Of a DNA stretch of 64,000 bases, positions 10,620 to 23,467 are shown piece by piece. The notes under the pieces were generated by a model. That model ran no database searches. It had not been told where the DNA came from and saw only the letters and a list, made by a program, of their open reading frames with translations. Origin of the DNA: Sipunculus nudus (Eukaryota; Annelida; Sipuncula; Golfingiida; Sipunculidae); assembly GCA_026874595.1 (NCBI GenBank), contig CM049317.1, positions 34,365,401 through 34,429,400 on the forward strand, in the 5' to 3' direction. Position 1 is the first letter of the stretch; each line of letters opens with the position of its first letter. The position numbers and the translations under genes were made by a program.

Positions 10620-13065
10620 TACACATGTTAACTGAATATATTTCATTGACAGGTTTAAACAATTTGTGTTTTATACTTTTTAGTGAGAATGAAAAGGTAA
10701 CCATTCATACAAAATTAAAGTTGGGTGTGTGTGTTCTTCTGAAACCTTTCTTAGAGCAAACATTTTAAAATTAATTATAAGAAATTAAACTGTTTATGCT
10801 CGAAAAAAAAATGTCATTCATGGTTTAAATTATGCATATGTTACATACAGTATGAATTTCAAAGTTTCTGGATGGTGGGTTTAACAGATATAAAAGCGAT
10901 ATTATTTTGGAAAAAATGCTGATTTTGAAATACAAACTTAGACCTTTTCGCAAATAATATTAATACTATGAAAAGTAAAAAATATTTCCATGGACGGTTT
11001 TGATATTATTGTTAAAAAACATTTAGGCAGCATTTCAAAGTATATTAGACTTATTCTGAGGAAAATCAATTTAAATATTAAAAAAAAGATAACGTTTCAG
11101 TAAACTAACCCTTTTTTGAAAAAAAGTGCAATATATTCAGTCACCACCGGCCATGACCGGAGTCACTTCAAAAGTCCCATCATGTAAAATGGCGGATTTA
11201 GGACCTAAATAGATAGGGGGAAAAGAACAGCAAACAATTTAATACTATAAACAGGGAGACACCAGCCATAGGTGTGACACTAGGTATGATGACAATTTTA
11301 TTGCATAAAATGTTAAATTATACAAATCTCCAAATTCCTGGAATCAATGAGTAAAGGTCCAATTTACTTGTTCAATTTCCGCTACTGAATATCTGCTTAT
11401 AATCTCAGAACCAATAATTTGAAGATTGAGGTCTTTTCAGAGTATGGGTCTATACTCCTGCGCGTGTAATGGAAATTTTTTAGGGATTATCCAATTGTCA
11501 ACTACTTGATGTGAGCATGTTAACTTATGCCCAGAATGACTTAAGACATGGGAATTATGAAACATCTGAACTTACAAATATAATGCATAACGTCAGACGC
11601 AGAAAAATCAAAACATCAAATATATAGAGAATAAATGTCGCACACGTGACACATACGCTTTGAGAAATAACAACCAATACGAGAAAGCAGCCATATACCT
11701 GCACCAACTTTCTGAATCCCCAGATGAGAAATATTACCAATATTTTGACCAAGTGCCCTGACTAGTGCATGCTACGTAAACACATAAATTATATTAAAAG
11801 GATCAGAGAAATCTTTGACATGGTTCACCAGAACGATGATGGCATCACAAACCAGCTATGCTCGTCAAAACAAAGGCAGCCGACTTACAGCAATGAGTGA
11901 CTTTATTTTTTTGTGAAGCACAAAAACGCACACATATGATCGGGGATAAACGCATACCCTGCTTGAGGCAATAAACATAATACTTCTTAGAAAATAAAAA
12001 AAATAATTCTTACATATTATAATCATTATGTAATTATTATATGGTGCTGACATATTTTTATATATGGCTGGTATAGAGTACCAAGCTTTCTCTGACACGC
12101 TGCCAGGTTTTCATACATTACGTCACCAAGAGGTCACCGGGTACAAACGTGCATGTAGCGGGAATATTATTTTTACGACACTGACATATAACAGTAATCA
12201 CAACGTGGTAGAACGTGGCAGAATTGTGTGTGCGTGATGAACTTCAAAAATTATTTAAGCAAGAAACACAACACCTAAATAACCGTTTTAATAAAATCCT
12301 TAAAAATAGATAGAAAATCCTTATACCATTTTGTGCAAAACATAAGTAATTCATGACTGACATACAGTCACTTTTAATTAGGATGAAGATCTTTAAATAT
12401 ATGGGCTTTATTTTACTTCTGGTATATGGGCGGTCCTTATTGTGGGATGATCCCCAACATATGTTTGCATTTACTCATTAGCTCATAAGCCTGCGCGTTA
12501 TTATCGCTATATAGATATATCGGGATATGGTTATTCGCTAACTGCGTATAACGATAAAGTATTAAAATATCGATATTTTATATATTTTGTTTAACGTGCC
12601 TAAAATATAGTTTTTGGAAGAAAAATTATGATTCTAAAACAAATTTAGACATCTAAATGGGTTGGAATCAATGACATGCTTAAAGTGAAAAACCACAACA
12701 GTGTCTTTAGACGTTTAGTAGGGTATATTAAAGTACGCCTGATCTAACAAATATCAAAGGTCCGTCCATAGAAATATACATGTCTGCTCGATGACTAATT
12801 CTGTACTCACATCTTATATATGCATTAAGAGCAATTATTGAATACTTGCTCCTGTACTGCTCAGTGCTAAAACAGAGCCAAGAATCCTCTAACCAACATG
12901 TTATTTACACATGTAAGATCTAAAATACATGGATTTTAAGTCAAAACAACGTTTATAAGTAAACTTGTCTCATTTCTTTTTTGAAACGAACTGATCTGCA
13001 TCAACCTTTATTATCTCCATGTGTTTAACATGATAAAGAATGATTAAAGATGATAACAGGAATAG

Positions 13066-13066
<1 letters not shown>
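10612..13066. other. Intergenic, no feature recognised
   Basis: AT-rich. Small chance frames at 11555-11752 and 11865-12098 (- strand) have no domain character. Confidence 0.5.

Positions 13067-13123
<57 letters not shown>
13067..13123. repeat. (TA)n microsatellite
   Basis: About 57 bp of uninterrupted TA. Confidence 0.95.
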
Positions 13124-13126
<3 letters not shown>

Positions 13127-13789
13127 TCATATCATATCATTTTCTTAAAAATTTAATACAATGAAACTATCGCTTTACGTATTGCAATAGGATACCATAT
13201 CGCAATATATTGCAATCCGAAATTTGCATGCGATACCCAGCCTTATTAGCCCATATTCCAATGTTTCCTACCAAACTGTGTTTACATTCACTTGTTCTCA
13301 GGTTCCCACATTCCCAGATTTATTTATGCATCAGTCACTTTACATTTCTGAATATTCCTGGAAGTCCTTTCTGGACCCGGATAATGAGACGGATCCACAA
13401 GGAAATATAATCGGGTCTTCATTGGCCCATTTGGGAGGTACTGTTATAATTTCATGCGATTCCGGTCATGTGGCGTAGCGGTTACAACAATACTGCATAT
13501 AGCAACTTCTTGATATCCGCTCTGAAACTACTGTTTTTGGTCTTTTCGACAGCATAGTTATCCATCTATCAGTGGAACATAAATTGGTGCCTCGTGTAGT
13601 GGAGTTTTATTAGTATGTAAATTTGAACAATGTACAATCACGTAATCTGGAGCGGTTTCAGAAAATCGAAGTCCGAAGCTCTTTACATAAGTCAGTTCCG
13701 TAAAACATATTTGTTAGGGAATTCATGTGAACTCACAACAACAACTGAAACTCTGTCTCTATGGTAACATTCCTTTCCTGTATCACATA

Positions 13790-14001
13790 CAAGATGGCTG
13801 CGTCTAGTATACTAATCTCTATCCATGGCTCAGATGTTGGCACTCGGCAGTCGGTAAGGGTGGAGGAAATCGGGGGACCCGGAAAAAACACCGGTACTGG
13901 AGGGGCTACTACAATCCACTCTAATGGCCACACCGGGGATCGTACCCGGGTCGTCAGCAGAGAAGGCCGAGCATTTTACCACTCAGCTATCCAGGCCCCT
14001 G
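13790..14001 (-). mobile_element. tRNA-like SINE, second family
   Basis: Read on the - strand, the head starts GGCCTGGATAGCTGAGTGG, with a good box A (TAGCTGAGTGG at 13979-13989). Box B is GGGTACGATCCC (13936-13947). The spacing of the boxes fits a tRNA gene, but the arms do not fold into a clean cloverleaf by eye and a non-tRNA body follows, so a SINE is likelier than a functional tRNA. It differs from the family 1 head. Confidence 0.6.
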
Positions 14002-14279
14002 AATAATGCAAACCTCTTTCACTCTTAATTTAAATACGTTCGCCCCAATTTATAGTTGCCTTCGGCACTATAAAGCCTATAGCAGACTCCAAGTTAATCA
14101 CAAGAGTACGTTCTGATGTGTAGCTAGTCTTATCATATCGTATCTAGTACGCATGTCGTTTGTAGCAGAAGCGCGTTGGTTTCTTGTAACTCGTAGTAAC
14201 TAGTAGCTCCTACGGCACAAAATGCAGATTTATTGTGACAAATTCTTTCTACTTCTTAGTGGCTTTTTCTTTGTCATTT

Positions 14280-15360
14280 CATTAGGGCCTAACCACACGG
14301 AACGTCGTAAACTTCGACATCTTTCCTGTTCGTAGCGCATCGGGAGACTAATTCGTGAAAGTGGGAAGCCCCTTTTTACACGAACTGTTCGCGAACTTCT
14401 TGAGAACAGATGATGTCGCAAAGAAGCAAACGCGAGCATTTAACGTTGGTCGCAAGATAACCGCGCGACATATGTACGAATGCCGCATGAATGTCGCACG
14501 GCTTTCTTTATTCGCTTCCTATTTAATATTAAAAGCTTCCTCTTCATACATTCATGGGCAGTCAGGTCAGATCTGAGAGTTTTTTTTTGGTCCATATTCT
14601 GGTCATCACTGACCTCTGGGCATTAACTAATGCTGGCAAAGCACTTCAATGCTTTTCATGGCATTTATATGCTGCCCACTTGTCGGTCCGATCTCCGGTC
14701 ACATGATAATCGCGCGACATATGTACGAACGTCGCAGAATGTTCGTTATTCGCGAAAATATGGGCAAAAGATTTACATCTGTAGCGAAATGTCCGCATGA
14801 ATGTTACCCGAGATTCATTTTGTTCGCATTTTAGTCGCATGTTCTTCGTGTATGTGGGCCGGCCACGTTCGGCAAAGTTGCACACGAAATTTGTAAATAT
14901 GTTGTGAGTACTACGCACAAGCTGCGTAAGAATGGTTTAAGGCTCAATTGTCGCGACACATGCGGAGAAATACTTTTTCGAATGATGGACTTTGCCGTTT
15001 TTTGCCATTCGCGTCATCCGCGAATCGTTCGCGTGCCACGTGAAAACCTCAGTTAAAGAATGAAAACACACAGCAGCGGAGAACATAGGCTGCATTGTTT
15101 GCCCGTTTTTTGTAGCCTGGAGTGTCCGTAGCGCCAATCATATTACGAGTTGCACTCGGAGAAGTTTCAGGAGACGGTTCAGATCGTTTTAATAGTTTCC
15201 CCGAATTTCCAATTTGAATGTCGTATATCGATAATTTGAGTGCCATTCGATATTCGCGAGTGAATGTCGCTTGTCTGCGTGGTATTGATAGGCGAATATC
15301 TACGGTCATGGCCCGACATTGCCCATTCATGTAGGGCTATTTTGCGAATAAAAGCCGTAA
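14280..15360. other. TCGCGA-rich intergenic segment, possible element remnant
   Basis: CpG-rich words (TTCGCGA, GTCGCAC, GCGCGACATATGTACGAA) are unusually dense for this window. The block CGCGCGACATATGTACGAA occurs twice, near 14460 and 14711, about 250 bp apart. No coding domain was seen. Possibly a degraded DNA transposon or imperfect tandem repeat. Confidence 0.4.
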
Positions 15361-15483
15361 ACCCGGGAGAGATTCACAGTACAGAGGGTGCAAAACAGGA
15401 ACAAAGGTTGGTCTGCCAGCGTTATTCTTGCGTAGTCCTTCGTGTATGTAGTTGTAGGCATTAACAATAGAAACTGCCCTCAA

Positions 15484-15699
15484 CAGAAGCGGATCCAGGG
15501 GAAGGGTCCAGGGGGTCCGGAACCTCCCACACCCCCTCCCAGCCGACGTAACCTTTTTATAAGAATTTCGGACCAATTTTTGCGGGCTGGACACCCCCCC
15601 CCCCCCCCTTTTTCCTGATCTAGGGATCTTTTTTAAAGGTTTGTCATTAGTCCCCGAGTGTAAGAACCCTCCTTTTCCTAAATCTTGGATCCGCCCCTG
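15484..15699. mobile_element. MITE (GCGGATC-terminus family), copy 1
   Basis: The ends are inverted: CAGAAGCGGATCCAGGGG on the left and CTTGGATCCGCCCCTG on the right. The element is flanked by a 5-bp direct repeat CTCAA, which looks like a target-site duplication. The interior is non-coding with a C15 run (15594-15608). Confidence 0.75.
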
Positions 15700-15839
15700 C
15701 TCAATGAATCTGAGTCCGCCTCGTCAAAACATTTGGAATTCCCAAATAGAATATCAATATCGAATGTCATACATATGTGAAATATTTGATATTCGCTTGT
15801 GAATCCAGGGAGATCCTAAGAAAATCTCCTTGTAAACCT

Positions 15840-17112
15840 AAACCTTGGTCATTTTATTTTATGCGACCGACAGCTAGGCCGAAAATATGATTTTGAGCAC
15901 TCAGACAGCCAGCGGGGCACAGCTTCTATCCATTAGAATCCTCTAAAGTAACATTCACGGAGGAAATGGCTTGGAAACATGAAATTAGGTTACTGTGACC
16001 TATAGCAAAATGTGCATCCTGAACGTCAGATGTGCACAAATTTTATCTGTAGGCCTAGATTCATCCAGGGATGTTGTAGGCAAACCTCCATGGAAACCTG
16101 AAATAACCTTTATTTTGTAACCTATTGGCCGAAAACATGATTTAGAGCACCCAGACAGTCAGACTGTATCCATTGGCCCAGAATATTTATACGTAAAATT
16201 CTGGGAGGTCCTGGGCAAATGTCCTTGGAAACAAGAAATTAGGTCACTTTGACTCAAACTCTTCTATCTACGTGAAAGAAAGAAGTCATATGCGCACCCC
16301 GACAGTCAGACGGGGCACAAATTGTTTCCATAAGGCATAAACTATTTACGTAACAATCAGGGAGGTCCTTGGCTAATGTCTTAAAAACATGAAATTAGGT
16401 TATGGTGACGTATTTTCTGCGACCCAAAGGAAAAGGATATCATATGAGCACCCTGAATGTCAGATGAACAAAAATCGTGTATGTAAGGCCTTGAATCATC
16501 TCGAGCAACATCCAGGTAGGTTCAAGGAAAATCTTTTTTAGAAACCTGATAACAGATCATGGTTACCTTTATTTTGTGACTTACAGGCCGAAAACATGAT
16601 TTTAAGCACACAGACGGTCAGACGGGAAATAATTTTTATCCATTCTACCCAGAATCTTCTAACGTAAAATTCTTGGAGGTTCTAGGAAACATGAAATTAG
16701 GTCGTTGTGACCTATAATCTGCCACCTGAAGCAAAAAAAAGCATCCTGAATGTCAGACGGGCACAAATTGTATCTATTAAGCCTAGAATCTTCAAATGCA
16801 ACATCCAAGGAGGTTCTAGGTAAATCTCCTTGGAAACATGAAATTAGATCCTAAATTATGTGATCCACGGGCCGAAAATATGATTTTTGAGCCCAGATAG
16901 TCAGATTGGGCACAAATTGATCCGTTAGGCCTAGAATCTTTTAATGTAATATTTAGGGAGGTCCTGGGAAAATTTATGTGAAAATATGAACTTAGGTCAC
17001 TGTGACCTGTAATCTGTGAGGTATAGGAAAAAGACGTCAATTATGCATCTTGAAAATCAGATGGGCACAAATTGTATCCATTAGGCCTAGAATTTACTAA
17101 CGCAACATCCAG
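15840..17112. repeat. Satellite array S, copy 1 (~155-bp unit)
   Basis: About eight degenerate units carry the same ordered words: GCCGAAAACATGATTTTGAGC, CAGACAGTCAGACGGG, CACAAATTGTATCCATTAGG, TAGAATCTTCTAACGT, GGGAGGTCCTAGGCAAATG, TCCTTGGAAACCTGAAAT and GGTCACTGTGACCTAT. The GGAGGTCCT landmark recurs roughly every 130-165 bp. The related array at 60955-61945 is in the same orientation. Confidence 0.85.
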
Positions 17113-19029
17113 GGAGTAACAATTTTTTCTGATTGTTATGGGTCGTAATTCAAAGCCAAGACTGTATATATTGCTGTTTTGTAAATCCAATTTGATTTGG
17201 TTATAATGTTGATCCCCGATTTACTTAATGTTCTGCACATTTTCTTCTTGTCATTGGTAAAATGAGATATGCAAGGTAACTTATGTTTCCGTCATCACTT
17301 TCTATGAAGGTCCATCTAGTATTATCCATCCATGTGCTATCCTTTTTATAAACATTTTAGAACTACTATTTGGTTCCTTCCACCAAAAGCTTTGTGTTTT
17401 AATCCGTGTCTGTCTCTTTGTTCGTTGTTTTGTCGGCTGTCAGCAATATAACGTGAAATCTACTGAATAGAATTCCAGAACACTTTATGGGAGGACGTGA
17501 CATGGACGATGGACTTAGATTTAAATGTTGGTTGGATACAGAACGGGTCCTTTAGAATTTTGTCCTGGTAGAAGTAAGCGTTCAGCTGAGTGTAAGTAAG
17601 AGGCAGGAGGATTTATGTGTAATTATGGCTGTTCTAGTTATATCCTATCATATGAGGGTTTTTCCATTTTTAAATTCCGCTATAAACCTGAGCAAAAAAC
17701 ACTAACTCTCTCCGCATATGGATACTAACCCGGAATTAAATGTCGTATACCGGGACTCTTATCAAACACCGGCAAGTTTATTTCTCACAGTTTCTCATAA
17801 CTGCTCATGGAGGTTGCCATTCCTGAGATGCGGAGCTATTCGACAATGGAAATAACACTATATAGGTATATGTGTGTGTTTCAGACTGCTGTCGCCTTAT
17901 CATGACTGGGTTGTACTTTTTCACCCCGTAATTGTAACAGTCAATTTGGGATACGCTTTTGGTTATTCACCCTCTTCCAAACCATCAGTGCTCGTTTGTA
18001 AGAGGTATATGTATAGAACATATACAGAAATATATTGTACTTATATAAAGATAAATGTGAGGTCGGTCTCAGACCCGGAAGGTGCAAAGTTACACATTAA
18101 AACCTGGATTGCGCAGGTCAAATGTCGGATTCATTTACTTGGGCGTTACACATAACCTTTGTAACATTCCCTTGAAACCTGAATGCCACATTAGTCGTTG
18201 ATCTCCTGCCAAGTAATTAATCAGGTGTTATACACTACAACTGCATTGACTGGAATAATTCAAGTGTGTCTTACGTCCAGAAGAACACAATGATTAAAGC
18301 GGCCGGAATTCATGAGGTGTAAAGGTATATGTTTGTTTTGAGTTTTAAAATACACGTTAAGGTGATTTATCGGCCATGGTTGTACACGTAGAAAGACAGG
18401 GTATTCTTATGGCGTTTTGTTCTGCGTTTGAATTATGCATGGGTTATGACACTATGAGCTATGTACGATCGTGCTTTTTCAAAGTTTGGCAGGCGTATGT
18501 TGAATCAGCATAACTTCCTCGTCCAATCCAATTATTTATTGACGAAATCAAATTTTTAAAACATTTTCACTGCAGAGTAATTCACCGATCCTGTATTCGC
18601 ACTAAGTGATATTTCAACATGCTGCTATGGGTATACACATGTAAGCATTTGTTGACAAAGGTGATGTTTTTATGGATTAGTGACCAATAGCGTATAGTCC
18701 AAACACTTCACTTAACATTGTTTTTTGTTAAAGCATTTGAATTATCCCTGGTGGACTTGTCTATAGAAACTGACAGATTGGGATTCAGAGATCAGCATCC
18801 CATTCCCTATATTTGAGTATTTTACAAACTAAAAACCTTATATTAAAATTCACCTGACGTTTCTTATTCAGTTTAAACTAAATAAAAACCACCATAAAAA
18901 TGATTTTTGTTTTATTATCTGCTCGTGGTGTCCCGTTCCAAATTTCTCACCCTATTCTGTTATAAATTGTTGTGAGTATCGGAGAAAGTGGAGATCTTAC
19001 TCTGATGACCAAATTTATCCTAACCGTTA
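17113..19029. other. Intergenic, no feature recognised
   Basis: Non-coding. A chance frame at 17874-18155 has no recognisable domain. Confidence 0.5.
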
Positions 19030-19500
19030 AAGGGGCCTAATTATCAAGAAGCATGTTGAATTAATACCAAAATAGTTTCTTCTGTTTTAAAAAAATTGGC
19101 ACTTGCCATCATATTCCCCTTAAACCCTGGGCATACTCCCGTACACGAGTGATAAAAACAGTTGACTGGGCGCTATCAATGGCGTCAACATAAACACAAA
19201 GCGTGGGACTCCTGCATCGCCTGGGCCACAACACCTGTCACTCAGGAGATACCCTGACTGACTTGGTTAAAAAAATGTTATACATGTAGCCGCTGGCTGA
19301 AACATCGCATGTTTGGGTCACTCAGGCCTGGGACCTCCAGTAACGCGGCCTTGTTATTGTAAACGGACGCACGTAGACTGTGTTTTCTGGCACGCAGCTC
19401 GGGGGGAAGTACTGAGGCCATTTGATTTGATTGTTTTGCCTGTAAACTTTTGTATGTAGCAAATGCAAACTGATAGTGTGATAGAATAGATATAATCTTT
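19030..19500 (-). repeat. Dispersed repeat X, copy 2
   Basis: Inverted match to 2840-3330 with the same block order on the - strand. The copies are 16 kb apart, one in a gene A intron and one upstream of gene B. Confidence 0.72.
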
Positions 19501-19830
19501 ATTATATCCTGATTATGTACCTTAAAGCAGTTGAATGGTATTACTGTCCTTAGCAGCTCATGAATGCGTCATGGAGTAGACTGGCATCGTCTGTTAGACC
19601 GATACAAGATAATTCTGCGCATGGTATTTTTTTTTTTTTTTGGGGGGGGGGACCTAAGTTAGTCTTTTTTTTAAATTTTAAACCTAATTAAATTGTAAGA
19701 ATTATATTACCGAAAACTGAGTTTAAATTATTATCGTATAATGGAATTAATTTATTTCCTTATATGCGTAGGGAGCGAAGAATATTATATATACGGAGAG
19801 AGGGATTTGTCCTTCATGTCATAAGGGAAT

Positions 19831-19845
19831 GGGGGGGGGGGGGGG
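19831..19845. repeat. G15 homopolymer
   Basis: Uninterrupted G run, one of many in this window; could form a G-quadruplex. Confidence 0.95.
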
Positions 19846-20671
19846 ATTGTTAGGGAAATTTATGAGGGTTTTCTCTCTCATATTTTCCAGATTTCGTTTA
19901 TATTACCAATACTTAATATTTCCGGGTGAGGGGTAGTCAGTTTCCGATTTAGGGGTAAATTTAAAATCCATCTCAGATAACCCCCTGGGTAATATGAAAT
20001 TGATTTCATGCTACCATTACCACATCACATTTTCTGATCAAATAGGTTATTGTACGGAGCCCCTGAAGGGACATGTGTGCTATATTTATAGGGTAATTAT
20101 CGCACAACTCCGCGATCTTTACGCGTTCCCTCGCTGTCTTGTCTCCTTCCCTCGCGATTATTTAGCGTCCCAACGCAAATTTTCGCCTTCTCTCGCGATC
20201 CTATTGATTTATTTTCCATCTTTATATCTCGCCAGCTCGTTGTACCTTTTATACTCGTTTCAGAGCAATGTTTCCTGGTTGGACCCCTTCTTTTCCGAAA
20301 TCTAGAGTTACATGTTTTTCACGTTTTCTGACCACTCAAGTGGGCCAGTGACAGAGTCAAATCTCAGGCCAATCTTGCTTGAATCCGTCCATGACAGCAG
20401 GGGTTATTCATAGGCACATTAGATTCTTATCCATCGCTCGAGTTTGGTTGTGTTACACCACGGGTTACGGGTTGTTGAAGTGTATGAGTAAATATAACTA
20501 AAAATAACAATTTAATTAACAGGCATTATAATATTGCTAAATAAGCGAGCGGATAGAGAGGAGTAACCATAAACCATGCGGGGTGACCTGTATGGAGTCT
20601 GGGTAAGGCTACCACAGAGGAATAAATTTGAATTTGATATATGATTACCAGGGGAAAAGGAAATGGACAGG

Positions 20672-20844
20672 CAGAAGCGGATCAAAGGACCCCTCCTCCC
20701 CCCGGCCTTTTCCTGCCACTGCAGTACAATTTTTATACGACCCCCCCCCCCCCCCACTCTCCAGATCTAGGAAACTTTTTTATGTTTGTCATTACTCCTC
20801 CTTGGTTGGGCCCCTTCTTTTCCCAAATCCTGGATCCGCCCCTG
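20672..20844. mobile_element. MITE (GCGGATC-terminus family), copy 2
   Basis: It begins CAGAAGCGGATCAAAGG and ends CCTGGATCCGCCCCTG, like the copy at 15484. It shares the internal C run (20741-20755), followed by AGATCTAGGAAACTTTTTTA and TTTGTCATTA. The flanking repeat is imperfect (GGACAGG against GGACATG). Confidence 0.72.
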
Positions 20845-21270
20845 GACATGCGTCACATTAACATGGACACAACTGACATGTTTAACACACGACTCGTTTT
20901 ACGCATCGAGAACATCATTGATGATATGATCGGCTTCGGGGGTTGAATATAATCAAAAGCCCCCACGGCTAAGCAATGTACGAAAAATAGGCACAGACTG
21001 AGCTGAACCCTTGAATTACAAATCTATAAATTGCCAAGTTAAGACAGACGGACAAACTCACAATAAATGATTTTCCTTGAAATTAAAAAGTATATACGCC
21101 ATGTATTGATCCACCTCATATATCCATGTAGTTAACGCTGAGCTTAAGATAGGAACAGAATATGTAATGTTCTTTAAAGTCAGTCATACGAAAAATGAAA
21201 ACTTGCTTGAACATGGTGATTCTTCAGTGATAAACGCTTCGGAATGGAAGAAGGCTTGGCACGGGCTCTG

Positions 21271-21318
21271 ATTGGTTGGTGCCTAGATACTGTGACGTCA
21301 GAATGGTCTACCATATAA
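21271..21318 (+). promoter_or_regulatory. Gene B core promoter: inverted CCAAT, CRE, TATA box
   Basis: ATTGG (21271-21275) is an inverted CCAAT box. TGACGTCA (21293-21300) is a perfect palindromic CRE. TATAA at 21314-21318 is a TATA box that would place transcription start near 21340-21346. The signal-peptide start codon follows at 21389. The three sites are in canonical order and spacing, which is uncommon by chance, and they suggest regulation by CREB/ATF-type bZIP factors. Confidence 0.68.
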
Positions 21319-21388
21319 GCAGTGACGCAGACGGCCGGCGATGTTCCCGCCATCCTTCTGGTGGCTGAATGTCGGCCTGAAGTTCAAG

Positions 21389-21464
21389 ATGACGTTTACG
21401 AAGCCGCCAGTGGTTGTTGTGGCGATCGTGGCCATTGCAATAGTTCTGCCTGTCCTTATATCTG
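21389..21464 (+). CDS. Gene B, first coding exon: signal peptide
   Basis: It encodes a short N-terminus with one lysine and a proline pair, then a hydrophobic stretch of about 17 residues rich in Val/Ile/Ala, ending in Leu-Ile-Ser. It stops at TCTG|GTAATT in phase 1. Spliced to 28476 it gives LIS-Ala-Asn, a plausible signal peptidase site. An upstream in-frame ATG at 21341 would add 16 residues, but it coincides with the expected transcription start. The ATG at 21389 has A at -3. The position downstream of a TATA box, and the phase match to every TSR exon, support a first exon. Neither cDNA nor a cleavage predictor was available. Confidence 0.68.
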
Positions 21465-21628
21465 GTAATTATTATATTGTTTCATGTATATATTCTATGT
21501 TGTATTTATTTCTTTTTCTAATTACTCAGTGATAGTTTTCGTATTTGTTTTTCGTTATTTGAATCACGACTCATATAACGTTAGCATTTACCTTCAAGAT
21601 CGGCTTTCAAGGCGCAGATCCAGGATTT

Positions 21629-21632
<4 letters not shown>

Positions 21633-21662
<30 letters not shown>
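21633..21662. repeat. (AAT)n microsatellite
   Basis: About 30 bp of AAT trinucleotides. Confidence 0.9.
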
Positions 21663-23084
21663 TTAAATGAACGGCATTCGAGACAATCACTGGCACGCAT
21701 TGTCGTGGTCCTCATGGGATTTATATAACAAGTTAGTATGTTAAACAGGGAATGTCTACGGAACTTAGGGGACAACATGGTTAAAATATTTATTAATCCG
21801 TGCGCACGGATCAGCGCACGAATTACTATCCATGCAAGTAGGTAGACCATTTAGTAATCCATGCGCACGGATTAATAATATTTTGAACATGTCGTCTCTC
21901 AGGCTCCGTAAATGATCAAGCATTCCGAGGCATTATTTTTGTTGCATAATTCACAAGTCGTCTAGGGAAAAGTTGGTCGCATCCCCGAAAACTCCTCATC
22001 TTGATCTGTTTCAGTAACATAATGCTTTTTATAGAACGGGTGGCCTCTTCCAGGAGGTAATTAAAACCTACATGTATAAGCTAGCTGACCGCGGCAAGCG
22101 GTGAAGAGTCACATTCTACGAGTTAATTTACTCGGAGGTAAAAGCTAATTTGGCCAAATATTATTTCAAATATAAATTTTAGAAATCTTCCATTTTATAT
22201 TGTCATGCTTATCAGTTTTCTTCTTGTCCAAGATTATTAGAAATTAGAAGTACTTCTCTTAGAACGCATATATTCTGACGCTGTAAATAAACTGTATATG
22301 CAGAATATCATGAATTAAATGAAAGATGAAAAAAAAAACGCGTTTAACGTCTAATGAATCCGTATATGTTCTTATAAGTCTAAACTCTTTTTTAAACAGA
22401 CAATTACACAGACAAAATTGTCTTCTCTGCTATTATAATATATAATATAGTTTTATGCAGGCCTATCTCCTAAAGTTTTTTTCCTGTGTACATCACTATA
22501 TGTTTAGTATCGTAAATTTAAATGTTCTTTTCGTAAAAAAAGAATTCATTGTACACTGGTATGACACCCAACCTTTGAATACCCGATATTTGTTGGTGTT
22601 TTTGATTATTTGTATCTTAATATGAGCTAGTATTGGTTTATCTAATTCGATTGTATAGTTACACAGTACAAGTATTCTACTTTTTACAGACTAAGAAATG
22701 TTTCGAATAGTTGTAATTTTGCTCCGAAATGGTCAACTTTAAATTCATTAAAATTTATTATCACACCATTAACATTTTACCATAAATTCCAGCATATGAA
22801 ATATTTAACCTGCATCAAAAATAAATTTCGTATTTGATGAATAAGCTACTGAAAATCTGCCCAGGTTGTACCATAATTTCGCATGTTTATAGATATTTTG
22901 CATGAGACTGTACTTGAAGTAACATTTGGATATATTCTTTCTTCATGCGTTTAAATTTATTATTCTTTTAGGTAATAATGTCGTGCTTAAATGCAATCAT
23001 GGCCTGCATGTAGAGTGATCCGGTGATAACCCGGTGTGTGTGTGTGTGTGTAATTAATATCTTAACAAACATTTATTTTGGTAT
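21663..23084. other. Intron 1 of gene B, no feature recognised
   Basis: AT-rich non-coding sequence. A pair of related words (ATCCATGCGCACGGATTAATA near 21857 and the reverse-oriented form near 21791) makes a short imperfect inverted repeat. Confidence 0.45.
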
Positions 23085-23467
23085 AGGTAAACGCCTCCAT
23101 TGTTTATGCTGTATTACCTTTTGCACAATTAAGTGTGTTCATCTGCACAGTTCCATTTATGTGTAGGACTATTTGACAGGGCGAAGCACTCTCTCCCTAT
23201 CATATTATTTTGTTTCCTTGTGTCACACGGGCCCTGTGTCCACCGCACATGCGGGTCCTGAGTATGCAAGGCTGAAATATAAAACCGAGGACTCCCAAAG
23301 ACGCATTTGTTTTTGAATGCTACAGGGCAGTGGGACACAGCAGTGCGCTCACCCTTGGTGGTGGGGGGGGGGGGGGTGATGTGCAACTATGAAATTCTCA
23401 CTGAGATTTGAACTCACGACCTCCCGGCTTTAAGCCATGTGCTCTAGTCATAGACCACAGAAGTCGG
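23085..23467 (-). mobile_element. tRNA-derived SINE (family 1), near full length
   Basis: On the - strand: tRNA-like head ending with the box B region (GAGTTCAAATCTC in that orientation), body with ACCCGCATGTGCGGTGG, and tail GGAGGCGTTTACC. A G14 run (23363-23376) interrupts the body. Confidence 0.85.

Noticed and set aside
13930-14001. tRNA gene on the - strand
   Set aside because: Both promoter boxes are present, but cloverleaf pairing is poor and a SINE-like body follows.
20101-20230. TCGCGA-rich stretch as a CpG island promoter
   Set aside because: Only about 130 bp long, no downstream exon or leader frame, and the better promoter lies at 21271.
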